Counted from the first letter of the stretch, positions 21,086 to 30,965 are shown. The stretch is 39,110 nucleotides of DNA from Nemertoderma westbladi (GCA_032718475.1 JAUCBJ010009008.1:1-39110), one strand, 5' to 3'. Notes: generated by a model not told the origin, from the sequence alone. Program-made: numbers and translations.

Positions 21086-22369
21086 TTGATGAGTACCTGT
21101 TTCCTTGGGGGAGTACATACCTGGGGGGGGGGGGGGGGGTCACTGGATCACTGGCAATAAGTTGACAAGCGCAACTACCGCAGAACTCTTATATTTTTTA
21201 CTCTAGTTAAGAACTTTTATTTTTATGCAATAATTATTAAATGTAAACTTCAATAATGTATTTGGTGTTATATTTTTCATGTTGGTTGTTTAGCGGTGGG
21301 TGGCAAAAATAGACATTGAGGAGGGGGGACTTCTCCTTGAGGCAATTGTACATGCACCACATAAGTCTGTAAGTGCTAACGCGGGATTTCCTTGGTAAAG
21401 TGACACCATACCAGTGATTTCTGAAAGTACCAATGTGCTAACTCAGTAACAGACTTTAGCATCATTTAGCAACACCAATTCTGCACCACCCGCAAGAGGG
21501 CTGAAGTGTTCTAAAGTGCTAACTTACTAAAAACACCAATAACAATAGTAATATTAGCAAAGTTAGGAGTTTGAAGTGATGGTATCTGTAAATCTTGAAA
21601 GATAATGATTAGGTGTTTTTGTGTTGAATATTTCAAGACACCACACATCATAAAATGCTAACTCATTATTCGTTCTTTGGGATGTGAAAGGATATTGAAT
21701 ATATTATAATATTAAATATGTAATCATTTGTTTCAAAAATATCAATATTTATTTAGTTTCAACAACGTCAATAGAATCAAAATATAATATAATATATTAA
21801 AATTTATGTAACATTACAGAACATAGTTGTTCTAATGTTTCTTATAGTGTTATTGATTGTTTGAAAATCAAGATGCTCAGAATAAATTTAAATTACATTA
21901 CTTGAACGTTACAAATTGGTTGGTAACATTATTTCAACGTTTCAAATTGATTAGAAACTGAATTGGGGGGTGGGGGGGGGGGGGTGGGGTGTACACACCA
22001 AATTTTATACTACTGTACCAAGTTTTTGGTAATTTCATTTGTGAAAATGTTCTCAAACATATAAAATATATTCAATTAAAATATTTTATAATGTTCTATA
22101 TTTTTCATTTTCAAAATAAAATAGAGAATTCTAAAAAAATGATCTCCTTTTTAAACAATAGAACATACATTTCTGCATTTCCAATCGCTGATTTCTCAGG
22201 CTACCAAAGGGGGTCAGAACCTTGATGCGCATATAAGACAATGAATGCTTGTATTTATGGATATATGTTACCACTATATGATTTCTGCTGACTGGAATTA
22301 TTTATTTCTGAAACACATTGTCATCTATATTGTGATCTATGGTTGATTAAAAAGCAATAAACACAATAA
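21086..22369. other. Unassigned sequence with poly-G tracts
   Basis: Runs of G lie at 21123-21139 (17) and, interrupted, about 21965-21984. Between 21370 and 21660 the word gtgctaac recurs four times with related text (acaccaat, gaagtg), suggesting a decayed repeat. No gene is seen. Confidence 0.4.
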
Positions 22370-22640
22370 ACGCAATAAATAGAATGCTGTGCCGGCTTGA
22401 CGACAAAATTGAGCCACCACAACTCCCTCTCATCCATGACATTTGCTAGATCATCCGAATCTTCAAGGCCAGTGTCCTTTAAGGTGCGTCTCAAGAAAGT
22501 CATGGGCTGTCCACCATGCTTATTCACTCCATGAGGCTGCCAAAGTACAAGATTACGCACTGGCTGGTCCTCACGGCGAAAGCATACTGAAATGGGGCAT
22601 CTCTGACCCTCGTATGTTGTCGGTTAATATGTAAAAATCC
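22370..22640 (-). pseudogene. LINE reverse transcriptase extreme C-terminus
   Basis: The minus strand reads FRREDQPVRNLVLWQPHG, then GGQPMTFLRRTLKDTGLE and ANVMDERELWWLNFV. This corresponds to the last ~70 residues of RTE/CR1-type LINE polyproteins (a zone with VLW, a Gly-Gln/Arg-Pro turn, a TFL/TYI block, DTG and a final DRxxW). Only the 3' tip of the element is here, so it is a 5'-truncated dead copy. The same tip, of a related copy, is at 34.3 kb. Confidence 0.75.
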
Positions 22641-22798
22641 AAAACGGTGCATTAATGTGTAACATACACATAATTAATGTGTGTAAGGAGCTGTTTATGT
22701 GGAAAACAAGCCCAAAATCGCGAAAAGGTCCGCGTCTACTAACGCATGAACTGTCTCCTTGAATGGCTTACTACCAATCTTACAACAAAAAACATTCA

Positions 22799-22873
22799 CC
22801 AGAATGCTGGGATTGAACCCGATACCTAGATATTCCAAGTCCCACGCTTTGCCAACTGAGCTAGGGCTGGGGT
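22799..22873 (-). mobile_element. tRNA-like SINE head
   Basis: The minus strand has an A box TAGCTCAGTTGG, an anticodon-loop-like GGGACTTGGAAT and a B box ATCGGGTTCAATCCC. The 5' end (CCCTAG side) cannot pair with the 3' end to form an acceptor stem, so this is a SINE head or a tRNA pseudogene rather than a working tRNA. The anticodon-like triplet would be TGG (Pro-like). Confidence 0.65.
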
Positions 22874-23116
22874 AAAACAGGCTGTAAACAAGGGGGGAAA
22901 ACAATTACGGGAAAAATGACCAGAGAGGGAGGAAAAACGCAGAGAGGAAGGAAAAACGCAACCACGTCTCAACCACTATCTCAACCACGTGCCTGACGGT
23001 CTGTTTGTCTGACGGTATGTCGTTGGTCGGTCTGTCGGTCTAATTTTTGGTTTCAATTAAATGAGGCAGTTTCTTGCGTCGCACAATTACGTGGTCCACC
23101 GCTACCATCCCGTGCT

Positions 23117-23246
23117 TGACTAGCTGACTGATACTGGTCGTCCGTATATTAAGTATATCCATTAAGAATACCAGATAACCAAAACTGTATGTCTACGGGA
23201 CTAAGCTACCCCAGGGGGCGAGCCATCGAGGCAAGTCTACTAAACA
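23117..23246 (-). repeat. 3' LTR
   Basis: On the minus strand it begins TGTTTAGTAGAC and ends CTAGTCA. It is the partner of 28321-28450. The flanking gtgct at 23112-23116 is one half of the target-site duplication. Just inside it (23293-23345) the first ~35 bases of the LTR and neighbouring purine-rich text occur again, as an 85-bp offset duplication. Confidence 0.93.
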
Positions 23247-23369
23247 TACCCCTTCAGCGAAGGGGGTGGGCTAAGTACGATCTAGTTCAGATACAGGTGG
23301 GGGCGTGCCATCTAGGCAAGTCTACTACATGAGTATAAGGGGATGGGGCGAGCCAAAGGGGTGGGCCTT

Positions 23370-23824
23370 CTATTCATTACCATATCCATAATATGCTGGC
23401 AGTTGGATGAGTCTGCCAGAACGAGTATGGGTTGGGTTGGTTGGGGGTTGAGAGGCAACGGTGGACCATGGCCTCTGTGTTGGTGGATCGTGTGGTGTTT
23501 GAGTCGCGGGTGTTGGTGGGGCGAGATGTGGTGGCAGTGTTGGCTCAGGTTGGGCAGTCGTAGGGGGTGGGGCGGGCGGGCCGCTAGGGGCGCGCTGAAT
23601 GTGCAGACACGCAAAAGGACGCGGTTCCGTTACACAATTCGCCCGCTCTCTTGGCGCACGTAGAAGTCGTGGTTGGGGAGGGTCTCGACCACGGTTCCAA
23701 GGCCAGTCCAACGCTTAGTGGTGGGGTCTTGAATGGTAACCGGCTGGCCAATCAGGAGCGTTTTCAGGGGGCATGTGTGGCAGTTATATTTCGCCTGTAG
23801 TCCGTTGCGGTTGGTGGCAGCCAC
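23370..23824 (-). pseudogene. pol: Integrase C-terminal domain and Pol tail
   Basis: The upper frame (23824-23630) reads GQPVTIQDPTTKRWTGLGTV followed by VVETLPNHDFYVRQESGR. This is the C-terminal chromatin/DNA-binding barrel found after the core in gypsy integrases. After a shift, the second frame (23711-23370) gives a Pro-rich tail ending HTRSGRLIQLPAYYGYGNE and a stop, resembling the arginine/serine-glycine tail at the end of many gypsy Pol proteins. The frame change shows that the copy is inactive. Confidence 0.8.
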
Positions 23825-23927
23825 CTCGTCCAGCTCCCTGAATGTTTGGCGCCATTTGGGGGCGAAGGTGGTGAAGTGGATGGGGAGGGCTTCTTAGACG
23901 TTGCGACTGTACATGAGCTCTGAATCA

Positions 23928-24870
23928 TCATGGAGCAAGGATCCCCTGTGCGATTGCGTCTGTGTCGTGGTTGCCTGCCAGGATGAGTTTCTTCATGGCT
24001 TTGACCGTGGGGGGGGGGGGGGGGGGGGGTCGAGCTGGAGGGCTCGAGCTGGACCCCCCCCCCCCCCCCACTGGTGGAGCGTGGAGGAACTGGTGGACTT
24101 CGTCAGATACGAATTGGGGGCCGCCATCAGGGTGGAGGATTGTAGGGACGGCGGTGGCGAGGAAGAGGTGGTGGAGGCAGTTGATGATCGCGCGAGATGT
24201 TGTGTCCGAGTTGTGATGGTATGGCGTGGGCCAGCTGGTATACTCGTCGGTGGCCACTAAGTATTTAATGTCACCGACCTGGAAGAGGTTGGCGTGGGTG
24301 CCCTGGAAGGGCCTCATGTCCTCCAGGTTGTGTTGGGTCGGGGGTGTGGGTAGGGATGTTGGTCTGGCAGGAATGGCATCGATTTATTGTTTGTTGGATG
24401 TCGTTCAGTAGGGATGGCCACCAGACCAACCTGGTCGCACGATCCTGAGTCTTGTTCAGCCCGTGGTGGGCGGCGTGGAGCTGTTGGAGGGTAGTGCGGC
24501 GCAACTCAATGGGGATGTAAAGTTGAGGGCGTTTTAGGATCACCCCCTCATGGATCATCAGGTCGGTGGAGTGGATGAAGTAGGGCCGGAGTTGGTCGTC
24601 GACCATGTTGTGTTTCGAGGTCGGCCAACCCTCTTGGATGACATTGAGGAGGGAGCGGAAAACTGGGTCGCATTGGCCGGCCTCCCGAATTTGCTTGATA
24701 TGCGTGTCCCAGGAATCAAGCGATGGGAGTTGGCTGATGGTGGTGTTCACCATGAATTCCCGGTCTGCGTCGTCATCGGGGGTCAGAAGCAAGTCGTCGG
24801 GCTGAGGTGCATGGAGGGGGGCACGGGAAAATGCGTCGGCGACGAGGTGCTTCGAACCCATTGGTGGCAT
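23928..24870 (-). pseudogene. pol: Integrase zinc-binding and DDE core, disrupted
   Basis: The frame 24870-24271 starts at the end of RNase H (LVADAFSRAP). It contains the HHCC zinc-binding motif (HAAHHG and CHSCQ) with RLVWWPSLLNDI between. After a frame change, 24317-23928 encodes the core: KYLVATDEYTSWP with the first catalytic Asp and LHPDGGPQFVSDEVHQFL with the second. The expected third segment (SSP..PQSNG.AE, which carries the catalytic Glu) is replaced by a run of 16 C, 24 mixed bases and a run of 21 G on the plus strand read in reverse (24009-24069). The reading frame resumes correctly with VKAMKKLILAG. It cannot be catalytically active as sequenced. Confidence 0.88.
24009..24069. 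repeat. Poly-G / poly-C hairpin inside integrase
   Basis: A run of 21 G (24009-24029), the 24-base segment tcgagctggagggctcgagc tgga, and a run of 16 C (24054-24069). The middle contains tcgagctgga twice. The runs can pair as a GC hairpin. It lies exactly where the third catalytic segment of integrase is expected, with about the expected length. Confidence 0.9.
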
Positions 24871-25595
24871 GCAGTGAAGTTGAAAAGGGTCCTTGCAGTC
24901 TTAAACTTTAGTAGGTGATTGTTGGTTACCTGCTCCAGGTGGTGATCATTGAGTACTGGGATCAGGGGGCTGCAGTCTGTCACCAGGTCGAAGTGATGGT
25001 GGCCATTGAGGAAGTAGCGACATTTGTGGGCAGACTGGGTGGCACCCAAGGCCTCGAGTTCAGCCATCCCGGACCAGTTGGCCTCATGTTTCGTGAGGTT
25101 CCGGGAACCGCACTGGATAGTATTCCACCCATTCCAGGCTGAGTCCCACTGCCTCAGAAGGAAACTGATTCCATTCAGCTAGGAGGCATCAGTGAGGAGC
25201 TCGGATGATGATCGGGATGGAACCCGGAGAGGTAGTGTGCGGTGGGGAGTGTGGTGCCTCGAACACAGCCTGGTGCTGGGGGAGCCACAACCAAGTGGAG
25301 TAGTTGGAGTTCAGACTGCGGAGGCACACCACCAGTTGGGTGATCTCGGCGGTGGAGTTGCCGAGTTGCTGAGCCAGGCCGAAGAAAAGGATCTGAGTTC
25401 TTTCCGGAATGATGGGACGGGGAAGTGGCGACGGTCGTCCGTGAGCTCTGGATCGATGCGGTGCTGGCCATGCGAGATTACATAGCCGCCGAATCTCACC
25501 TCGGGAAAGCAGAACTGCACCTTCTTGGTTTTTATCGAGATGTCGGCGGCATAGCAGGCTGAGAGAACCCAGGTGATGGCTTCCTGGTCAGATGG
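24783..25595 (-). pseudogene. pol: RT thumb/connection and RNase H remnants
   Basis: The frame 25520-25311 reads KKVQFCFPEVRFGGYVISH and FPVPSFRKELRSF, the RT thumb and connection region (a hydrophobic FGG/FAG block and the FP.P....LRSF motif). The frame 25067-24783 reads AELEALGATQSAHKCRYFLN, then FDLVTDCSPLIPVLND with the RNase H Asp, and LLKFKTARTLFNF. Between them (25311-25067) the coding frame is broken by stops. Frames shift at least twice. Confidence 0.85.
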
Positions 25596-26478
25596 TCAGA
25601 ATACACCAGGATGTCCTCCACGATCCTGGCGATGTTGGGGATGCCATGCAGGGCCTTGGCCATTCGGGTGTTGAAAATGTCCGAACTGCCATGCCATCCC
25701 ATGGGCATCCTGAGGTACTGGTAGCGACCACGCGGAACCCCTTCTACCTATCCAGGACTGAGAAGAATTGTGCGGATGGCAGAATTCAAGAGATAACCTG
25801 GAATGGGGCTGGGCAGAAGTAGGCAGGTCGGATAGTGTGCCTGTTGAGTTGATGGAGGTCCACCGTGATGCAAACCGAGTTGGGGTCCTTCTTCTGGGTG
25901 ACAACCATGGGACTGAGCCATGCGATCGGGTCATTCTCGTTGTTTGCGGGCTCAAGGATTCCCATGGTGACTTGGTCATGGAGTTCCTGGTGGAAAGCTT
26001 CCTCCAAGTTGGCGGGGATGGCGTGGTTCGCATATGAGAAAGTTGGAGAAGCATCCTCGCAGAGTTTCATTGTTACTGGGCCGCCTCTCATTACCCGACA
26101 GATCCCCGACAGTGGACGTGGGAACCGGGCTGCAAGTTTATCCCATGTGGTGCTGGTGGTTGTAGCTGCTGGTGCAGTAGCCAGGGCTGGTGGTGGGGTG
26201 GTCATCATGGTAGGCAGTGGCAGGATGGCAACTGGTTCGGCAGCAGGGTGGGCTGTACTGGCTGGGTCGCAATGGCGGAGCACTGTGGGCAGTGTGGCGT
26301 GCCTCCTCGCAGGATCGGGCTTGACAGGATCCTGAGGAGGAAACATGCCTTGTGGGACAGCAGTGGTTGTTGGAGGCCATCTAGCATCCAGACCTCGGTG
26401 GTGCATGCTGTGCGGAGCACCAAGCACTGGAAGGTGGCCTTGAAGACCCCTTTGAACACCAGCCAGTCCTACTGCCAT
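25596..26478 (-). pseudogene. pol: Reverse transcriptase domain, inactivated
   Basis: The frame 26478-25786 carries a Pro/Thr-rich linker and then the RT N-terminal part: FHQELHDQVTMGILEPANNE, WLSPMVVTQKKDPNSV and ITVDLHQLNRHTIRP. Motif A (FFSVLD) follows in a shifted frame with an in-frame stop right after it. Part of the segment between motif A and the next block is missing. A third frame reads RYQYLRMPMGWHGSSDIFN followed by RIVEDILVYSDH, where the catalytic YxDD-type box reads V-E-D, so the first Asp is Glu. Stop, deletion and residue change each suggest that the copy is dead. Confidence 0.88.
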
Positions 26479-27083
26479 TAGCGAGTTTGGGGGCCTGCGG
26501 GGCAGGGACTGGTTGCCGGAGGTTGGCCAACCACCCCCCTGAAGGCGAGGTTCATATGGAGCGGGATTCCAGTTATCTTGGCTCTGGAGTCGGGGAGGAA
26601 CTGGAGCTCACGGATGCCGAATGAGGTGTTGTTGGTGGCAAACTGGAACCTGACTGTGACGGTCTCCAGTGGCTCCAGCTGCTCCATCACTGACACGAGT
26701 GGGGCATCAGTCAGTTCGGCGCCGATGAGGAGGGTCCAAACCTTGGCGAGGTTGGTCGAGGAGAAGTCGGAGTCTGGGTTGGTGTGGTTAGGTGCCCCAG
26801 ATGTCATGTTGGTGTTTGGTCGGCGGGGACACATCTGGTCGTAGTGTCCCATGTTGCAACAGTGACAGCAGGTCGCATCGAGACTGGGACACCGTTTACC
26901 GATGGGGTGGTGTGGATAACTGCACTGAGGGCAGCAGGCACTGGAAGTAGTGCCACGGGGATGGCCCAAGCACCCTCGTTCGGGTTGCCGGGGACGCACT
27001 GCATTGGCCCGAGCTGCAGATGATGCGGGTCCAGGGTTCATGAAGGAGGAGACGTCTTTCCGGGTGGCCCACACAGCCTGAGC
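26478..27083 (-). pseudogene. gag-pol: Gag C-terminus: zinc knuckles and protease
   Basis: Beyond the MITE boundary the minus frame continues WATRKDVSSFMNPGPA, then a double zinc-knuckle arrangement (CPQC, H, C, then CCHCCNMGHYDQMC; about 26830-26935) that packages the element RNA. A retropepsin-like segment follows: TVRFQF, then LQFLPDSRAKITGIPL. The aspartic protease active site, normally Asp-Ser/Thr-Gly-Ala, reads Asp-Ser-Arg-Ala, so the glycine is replaced. The upstream part of the same open frame (27296-27084) belongs to the inserted MITE and not to the retroelement. Confidence 0.85.
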
Positions 27084-27085
27084 TA

Positions 27086-27782
27086 CAGTACAGGCCACCA
27101 GAAAATGCAGATTTGTACAAATATGAACACATTTTATCAAATGTGTATCAGAGTAATGTAATGTTTTTGAACGGGACAATTGAACATAATTGAATTGGCA
27201 ACAACCGAAATTTTTTCGCCAAAGGATACATTTGAATACTTTTGAAACGCTTAGTAATCTGGATCTCTCTATAGTTTGCCACGAACTGTCACTCACTGCA
27301 GCTGGAAATGCGATAAGGATTTGTTTACCTTTATAGTGTACTTTTAATAGTGTCTAGTAGGCCTATAGTTAGTGATGTTAAGGCATGGTCTTTATCTGTG
27401 CCCTCTCGGTGTCAGACTAATGGTGTGACATCTACCTGCACTAAATCAATTATTCAATCGTCTAGGCTCCTCCATCCATATACCCATCCACTCCCATACA
27501 CTCCATGAACCTCCATGTGGTCTTGTATGTAGTTCTCTCTCTACCAATACAGCCCATGTCCGCAATGTAACGCCCTGGGGGCTCTCTCATCTACCTGACA
27601 TCAGACATACAGGCGCACCGCACACAAAGCTTTTGTCGGTCCCAGCAAGTCCTCCTGCTGTGTGCTCTAGAAGATAACTCGCCATTGAATTAACTGCCAA
27701 ACTGCCAATCAGATGACTTGATCAAATGTGTTCACATGTGATAACATTTGATGAAATCTGCTTTTTCTGGTGGCCTGTACTG
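27086..27782. mobile_element. 697-bp MITE inserted in gag, TA-flanked
   Basis: Both ends carry CAGTACAGGCCACCAGAAA in inverted orientation, and the imperfect inverted repeat extends about 70 bp (AAAT/AAAG-GCAGATTT, GAACACATTT, ATCAAATG words). TA lies immediately outside at 27084-27085 and 27783-27784. TA duplications and a CAGT start fit the Tc1/mariner-pogo group; this is family knowledge applied by inference. The interior has no protein-like frame. It splits the gag of the LTR element, so it inserted later. Confidence 0.85.
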
Positions 27783-27784
27783 TA

Positions 27785-28192
27785 GTTGCAGGGCGTCAGT
27801 GAGGAAACTTCCGACTTCCATCGACATGAGTGATGAGCTTCCCGAGTACCATATAGGGATTAGAGTTCTCGGCAGTGGTCAGACCAAGTCCCTTTATGAC
27901 GGCATTCGTGCTCCGCGAGAAGGCCTTTCATTGTCAGGGCGGCGCATCGTTGCCCATTGGTGGAGGTGAGGAGTCGCGTGGAGGTTTGTGGGTCTGGAGG
28001 GATGGAGGTGTCTGTCACACGGAGGTTGCCCAGGCCGGACGTGACGAGGAAGGTCTCCCACTCGTCCTTCCACAGGTCCCAGATCGATCGCTCTGAGTCG
28101 ATATCGAATGGTGGGGGTGAGCTGCGGAGGATACAAGTGAGAGGGTCGCGGTTGTCGGCGGTCGTGGCAGGTGCGGATCTATGTTCAAACAA
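27785..28192 (-). pseudogene. gag: Gag N-terminal and capsid part, frameshifted
   Basis: The minus frame beginning near 28192 reads RSSPPPFDIDSERSIWDLW, then KDEWETFLVTSGL. This is the opening of capsid in this type of gypsy element (PPPF and W...W residues). The frame stops at 27860, but the neighbouring frame continues with NAVIKGLGLTTAENSNPYMV and LGKLITHV, matching the next part of capsid. So a frameshift lies near 27900-27930. The MITE follows. The original ATG is not evident. Confidence 0.8.
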
Positions 28193-28302
28193 GTAGGCCT
28201 ACTGCAGTAAGATTGGAAGATGGCAGTGGCAGATAGTGGTGTCAGGCAGTTAGGTGTGGCAGTTTGGGCAGTAGGTGTCTGTCCAGTGTCACGGTAGGTT
28301 CG

Positions 28303-28320
28303 AGAACCAAAGCTGCACCA
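28303..28320 (-). other. Primer-binding site
   Basis: On the minus strand TGGTGCAGCTTTGGTTCTCG directly follows the final CA of the 5' LTR. TGG matches the CCA end of a tRNA, and the complement further in (GGTTCGAGAACC) looks like a T-arm. The specific tRNA is not identified. Confidence 0.7.
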
Positions 28321-28450
28321 TGACTAGTTGACTGATACTGATCATCTGTATATTAAGTATATCCATAAAGAATACCAGATAACCAAAACTGTATGTCTAC
28401 GGGACTAAGCTACCCCAGGGGGAGAGCCATCGAGGCAAGTCTACGACACA
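28321..28450 (-). repeat. 5' LTR
   Basis: On the minus strand it begins TGTGTCGTAGAC and ends CTAGTCA, with the same 130-bp length as 23117-23246. The adjacent gtgct at 28451-28455 completes the target-site duplication. At 130 bp it is short for an LTR. Confidence 0.93.
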
Positions 28451-28647
28451 GTGCTAAATATATTGTCTTCTAGGCTCACTAACTCACTCTCGTGCGGCGC
28501 GAAGGCCCACCCCACGCCCCGCCCACGCCCACGTGTTGCGTTAAAAAAGAGAACAAGGACGAAAGGGAAGGAACATAAAAAAAGATAAGGGAAAATATAA
28601 ATTTGAATATTACTAGGTAGTAATGTCATTGTAGGGACACTAATATG

Positions 28648-28860
28648 TGTGGTTTGTACAGTAGGTGACAGGTCACTGTGAGTAATTTGTACAGTAGATG
28701 TCTCACCAGTACTTGTTTGTACAGTATGTGTTTCGTCAGTTTGTTTGTATACTTGGTGTTTCGCCAGTGTAGTTGTTTGTACAGTATGTGTTTCGTCAAT
28801 TTGTTTGTACAGTAGGTGTTTCGTCAGTAGTTGTTTGTATAGTTTACACAACTTATATAA
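28648..28860. repeat. Tandem repeat of ~30-bp units, seven copies
   Basis: The word tttgtacagta(g/t)gtgtttcg recurs with starts near 28653, 28686, 28716, 28744, 28776, 28804 and 28834, at spacings of 28-33 bp. On the minus strand it reads as peptide repeats of type DETHTVQT within a 136-codon frame (28441-28851). The frame begins beyond the array and ends at the LTR edge. Spacing that varies and is not always a multiple of three makes selection for coding unlikely. Confidence 0.8.
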
Positions 28861-29939
28861 CTAACTTGTATTTATGTATTTATGACACATTGATGACTCA
28901 TTGCTGGGTCTGCTGTGATAAGTCAAATGTATACAGAGTAGGCCTACAGCATTGTGGCAGGCTGGTAACCAATAACCAAGCCTTGACCTGGTGGCACCTA
29001 CTACCAACAAAAGTAAACCACATAATGGAGTCTACAGTATGTGCTTGGCTTCCCAGAGAGAGAGAGACACTGGTTGGCTATGTACAATACAAGGCCGCTG
29101 TCCACTGCGTCGAGATACAATGAAGCAAGTTCTATGCAGCTATGCTTAGATGTAGGGTCACATACTTTATGATATTATACACCACACAACTCATTATTTA
29201 CATGTTTGTTTGATTTAAACAAGAATGCAAATTAAAACTATAAAAAAGGAGCATTCACTTATGTTTCGTTAATTTTTTCCGTAACGTAATACTTAGTTAC
29301 GTCTTAATTTATTATTAATTCATAGTACAATCCATTCTCGGCATCCAGAAAGTTTTCAACTACAAACAGCTCATGAATTCTAGCTTTAAAACTTAAAGAA
29401 TATCTTGTTGTGAATGTCAGAGTAGAGTAGTTCATATTTAGAAATGCCAAACAATGAGAATGTTACAAATATGTTTGAAAAGCACTTAAAAATCTTAATT
29501 ATGTTTGATACACAACAAGTGGGTGGTGGCTATTGGTGCATGCGATAAAATGCATTAACACATATATTTGCCAAGGCCACAGAGTACGGATTTATTGTAC
29601 CATCGCTATAGTTGTGTTATGATATCTTAGCAGTGTTTATAAAAACAAATGACGCGTGAAGCTAAAAGCAACCAAGAATAACATCCTTAAGCCCTTTAAA
29701 CACATACCCATCATATGATACCGAATTTAAAAGCTTTTATATGTTAGTCAACCTGTTCTACGAATCTTACTAAAGACTAAACCAAACAGTAAACATATAA
29801 TATAATATGACGATGATCTATATTTCGAAATGTCAGACATATAGTTTGGAGATTTTCTCATGCAACCTTAACCTTCTCTTATTAGTAATGTGGGGAGAGA
29901 CACGTAGCCGGCGAGCCTTGGCGTTGCGTTCATATAGGC
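28861..29939. other. Unassigned AT-rich sequence
   Basis: One TAGGCCTA palindrome lies at 28939. No gene or array is seen. Confidence 0.4.
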
Positions 29940-30340
29940 TCAAATGGGGCAAGTCCGTCTGTCTGGGTCTGTCCGTCTGTCTTGTAAATGTTTGAACGGG
30001 AATTTCTGGGTGTCGTTGGTTCGGAATTGAACCAAACTTAGTTGGTAAGTTGTAGAAAAAATTAAAGTTTGGTGAAAAATCATTTTGTTACGTATGCAGT
30101 CCACCAAAAGTTTAGAAAGAATCTGAAGTTTTGTAAAAATGTGAGAATGTCTGTCAGTCGGTACCGGTAGTTTCAGACGTTTGATAAAAACCGAAATAGT
30201 CATCTTTGGTCAATCATTGATGAAATTAATCGAAACTTTGTTCACGTATGAAGTCTCGTACTGCGCGAGGCCCCATGGATGTGTATTATCTGTGTTGGTG
30301 AGGGGCGTAGAGCGTGCGCAAAGAAGGATAGGGGATGTCA
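29940..30340 (+). repeat. Probable dispersed repeat with gtccgtctgtctg start
   Basis: It begins with a simple-repeat stretch (aagtccgtctgtctgggtct and gtccgtctgtcttg), followed by text such as ggaattgaaccaaacttagt and accggtagtttcagacg. This layout is typical of dispersed non-coding repeats in invertebrate genomes. Only one copy is in the window, so the assignment is tentative. Confidence 0.3.
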
Positions 30341-30596
30341 GTCAATATACTAGAATGAGATAACTACTAGATTATGAGATTTTATTTGAAACATGCAAGA
30401 TAATTATGACGCAATTATGCAAACAAGCAAGGTTTCAAAAGGCTGTACAAATATAGTATGCGTGAAGTGATAGGGCCAATTAACTCATTGAGGCAGGAAT
30501 GTATTTTGGATAGATATAGGCCACGCGAATTCCAATTTGTAGTTAGCTATAATTGTTAATACTGTTAGTACTAAAATCTAGCAGCAGCCGCTCGGT

Positions 30597-30745
30597 CTAG
30601 TGGTTACATTCCTGGGTCTCCAATCAGGAGGCCCTGGAGATGGAGCAGCACTGTTTGCGAACAGTGCTTTAAATGTCGCAACATCCTTGTCTGGCTTTCA
30701 TCCTTGACTATTCGAGAAATGGGAACTATAAGATAATATGAATCC
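30597..30745 (+). mobile_element. tRNA-derived SINE
   Basis: The head contains an A-box-like ctcggtctagtggttacatt and a remnant of the anticodon arm and variable loop (ctccaatcaggaggcc). The B box is degraded. The body (gtgctttaaatgtcgcaac, cttgtctgg, catccttgac) is related to the body of the SINE at 8.5-8.8 kb. The tail seen there is not evident. Confidence 0.65.
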
Positions 30746-30965
30746 TTCAATAACTTGAAACTAGTACTCTCCCTAGGGACCGGTACTGTCTCCCGAACTA
30801 CTGTACCTGTTCAGTAGGTCAATACCCATACTTCCCCCAGTTCATATAGAACTATTACATATACACATAACTGACATAACAGAACTATATAGAACTAAAT
30901 TCCCCCAGTGTTAATTAAAGCAATGTTACATACAATATCGGCCTAGTTATTTGGTTTCGGTTTTG

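Larger units (their letters stand above)
23117..28450 (-). mobile_element. Complete but defective Ty3/gypsy-type LTR retrotransposon
   Basis: The 5334-bp element is bounded by two 130-bp direct LTRs and flanked by the 5-bp duplication gtgct (23112-23116 and 28451-28455). On the minus strand the order is 5' LTR, primer-binding site, gag, zinc knuckles, protease, RT, RNase H, integrase (HHCC, DDE core, C-terminal domain), 3' LTR. RT and RNase H upstream of integrase places it with Ty3/gypsy (Metaviridae-like) rather than Ty1/copia. Every domain carries stops, frameshifts or lost catalytic residues, and a MITE sits inside gag. The two LTRs differ at about 8 of 130 positions by hand count, so the insertion is old enough to have accumulated changes. 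Confidence 0.95.

Noticed and set aside
22799-22873. Possible tRNA gene with A and B boxes
   Set aside because: The ends cannot form an acceptor stem and the anticodon arm is imperfect, so a SINE head or pseudogene fits better.
24009-24260. Plus-strand frames through the poly-G run (Gly-rich peptides)
   Set aside because: They are the antisense of the integrase pseudogene and the homopolymer tracts.
27084-27296. First ~70 codons of the long minus frame that continues into the zinc knuckles
   Set aside because: They belong to the inserted MITE, so the apparent fusion is not an original gag start.
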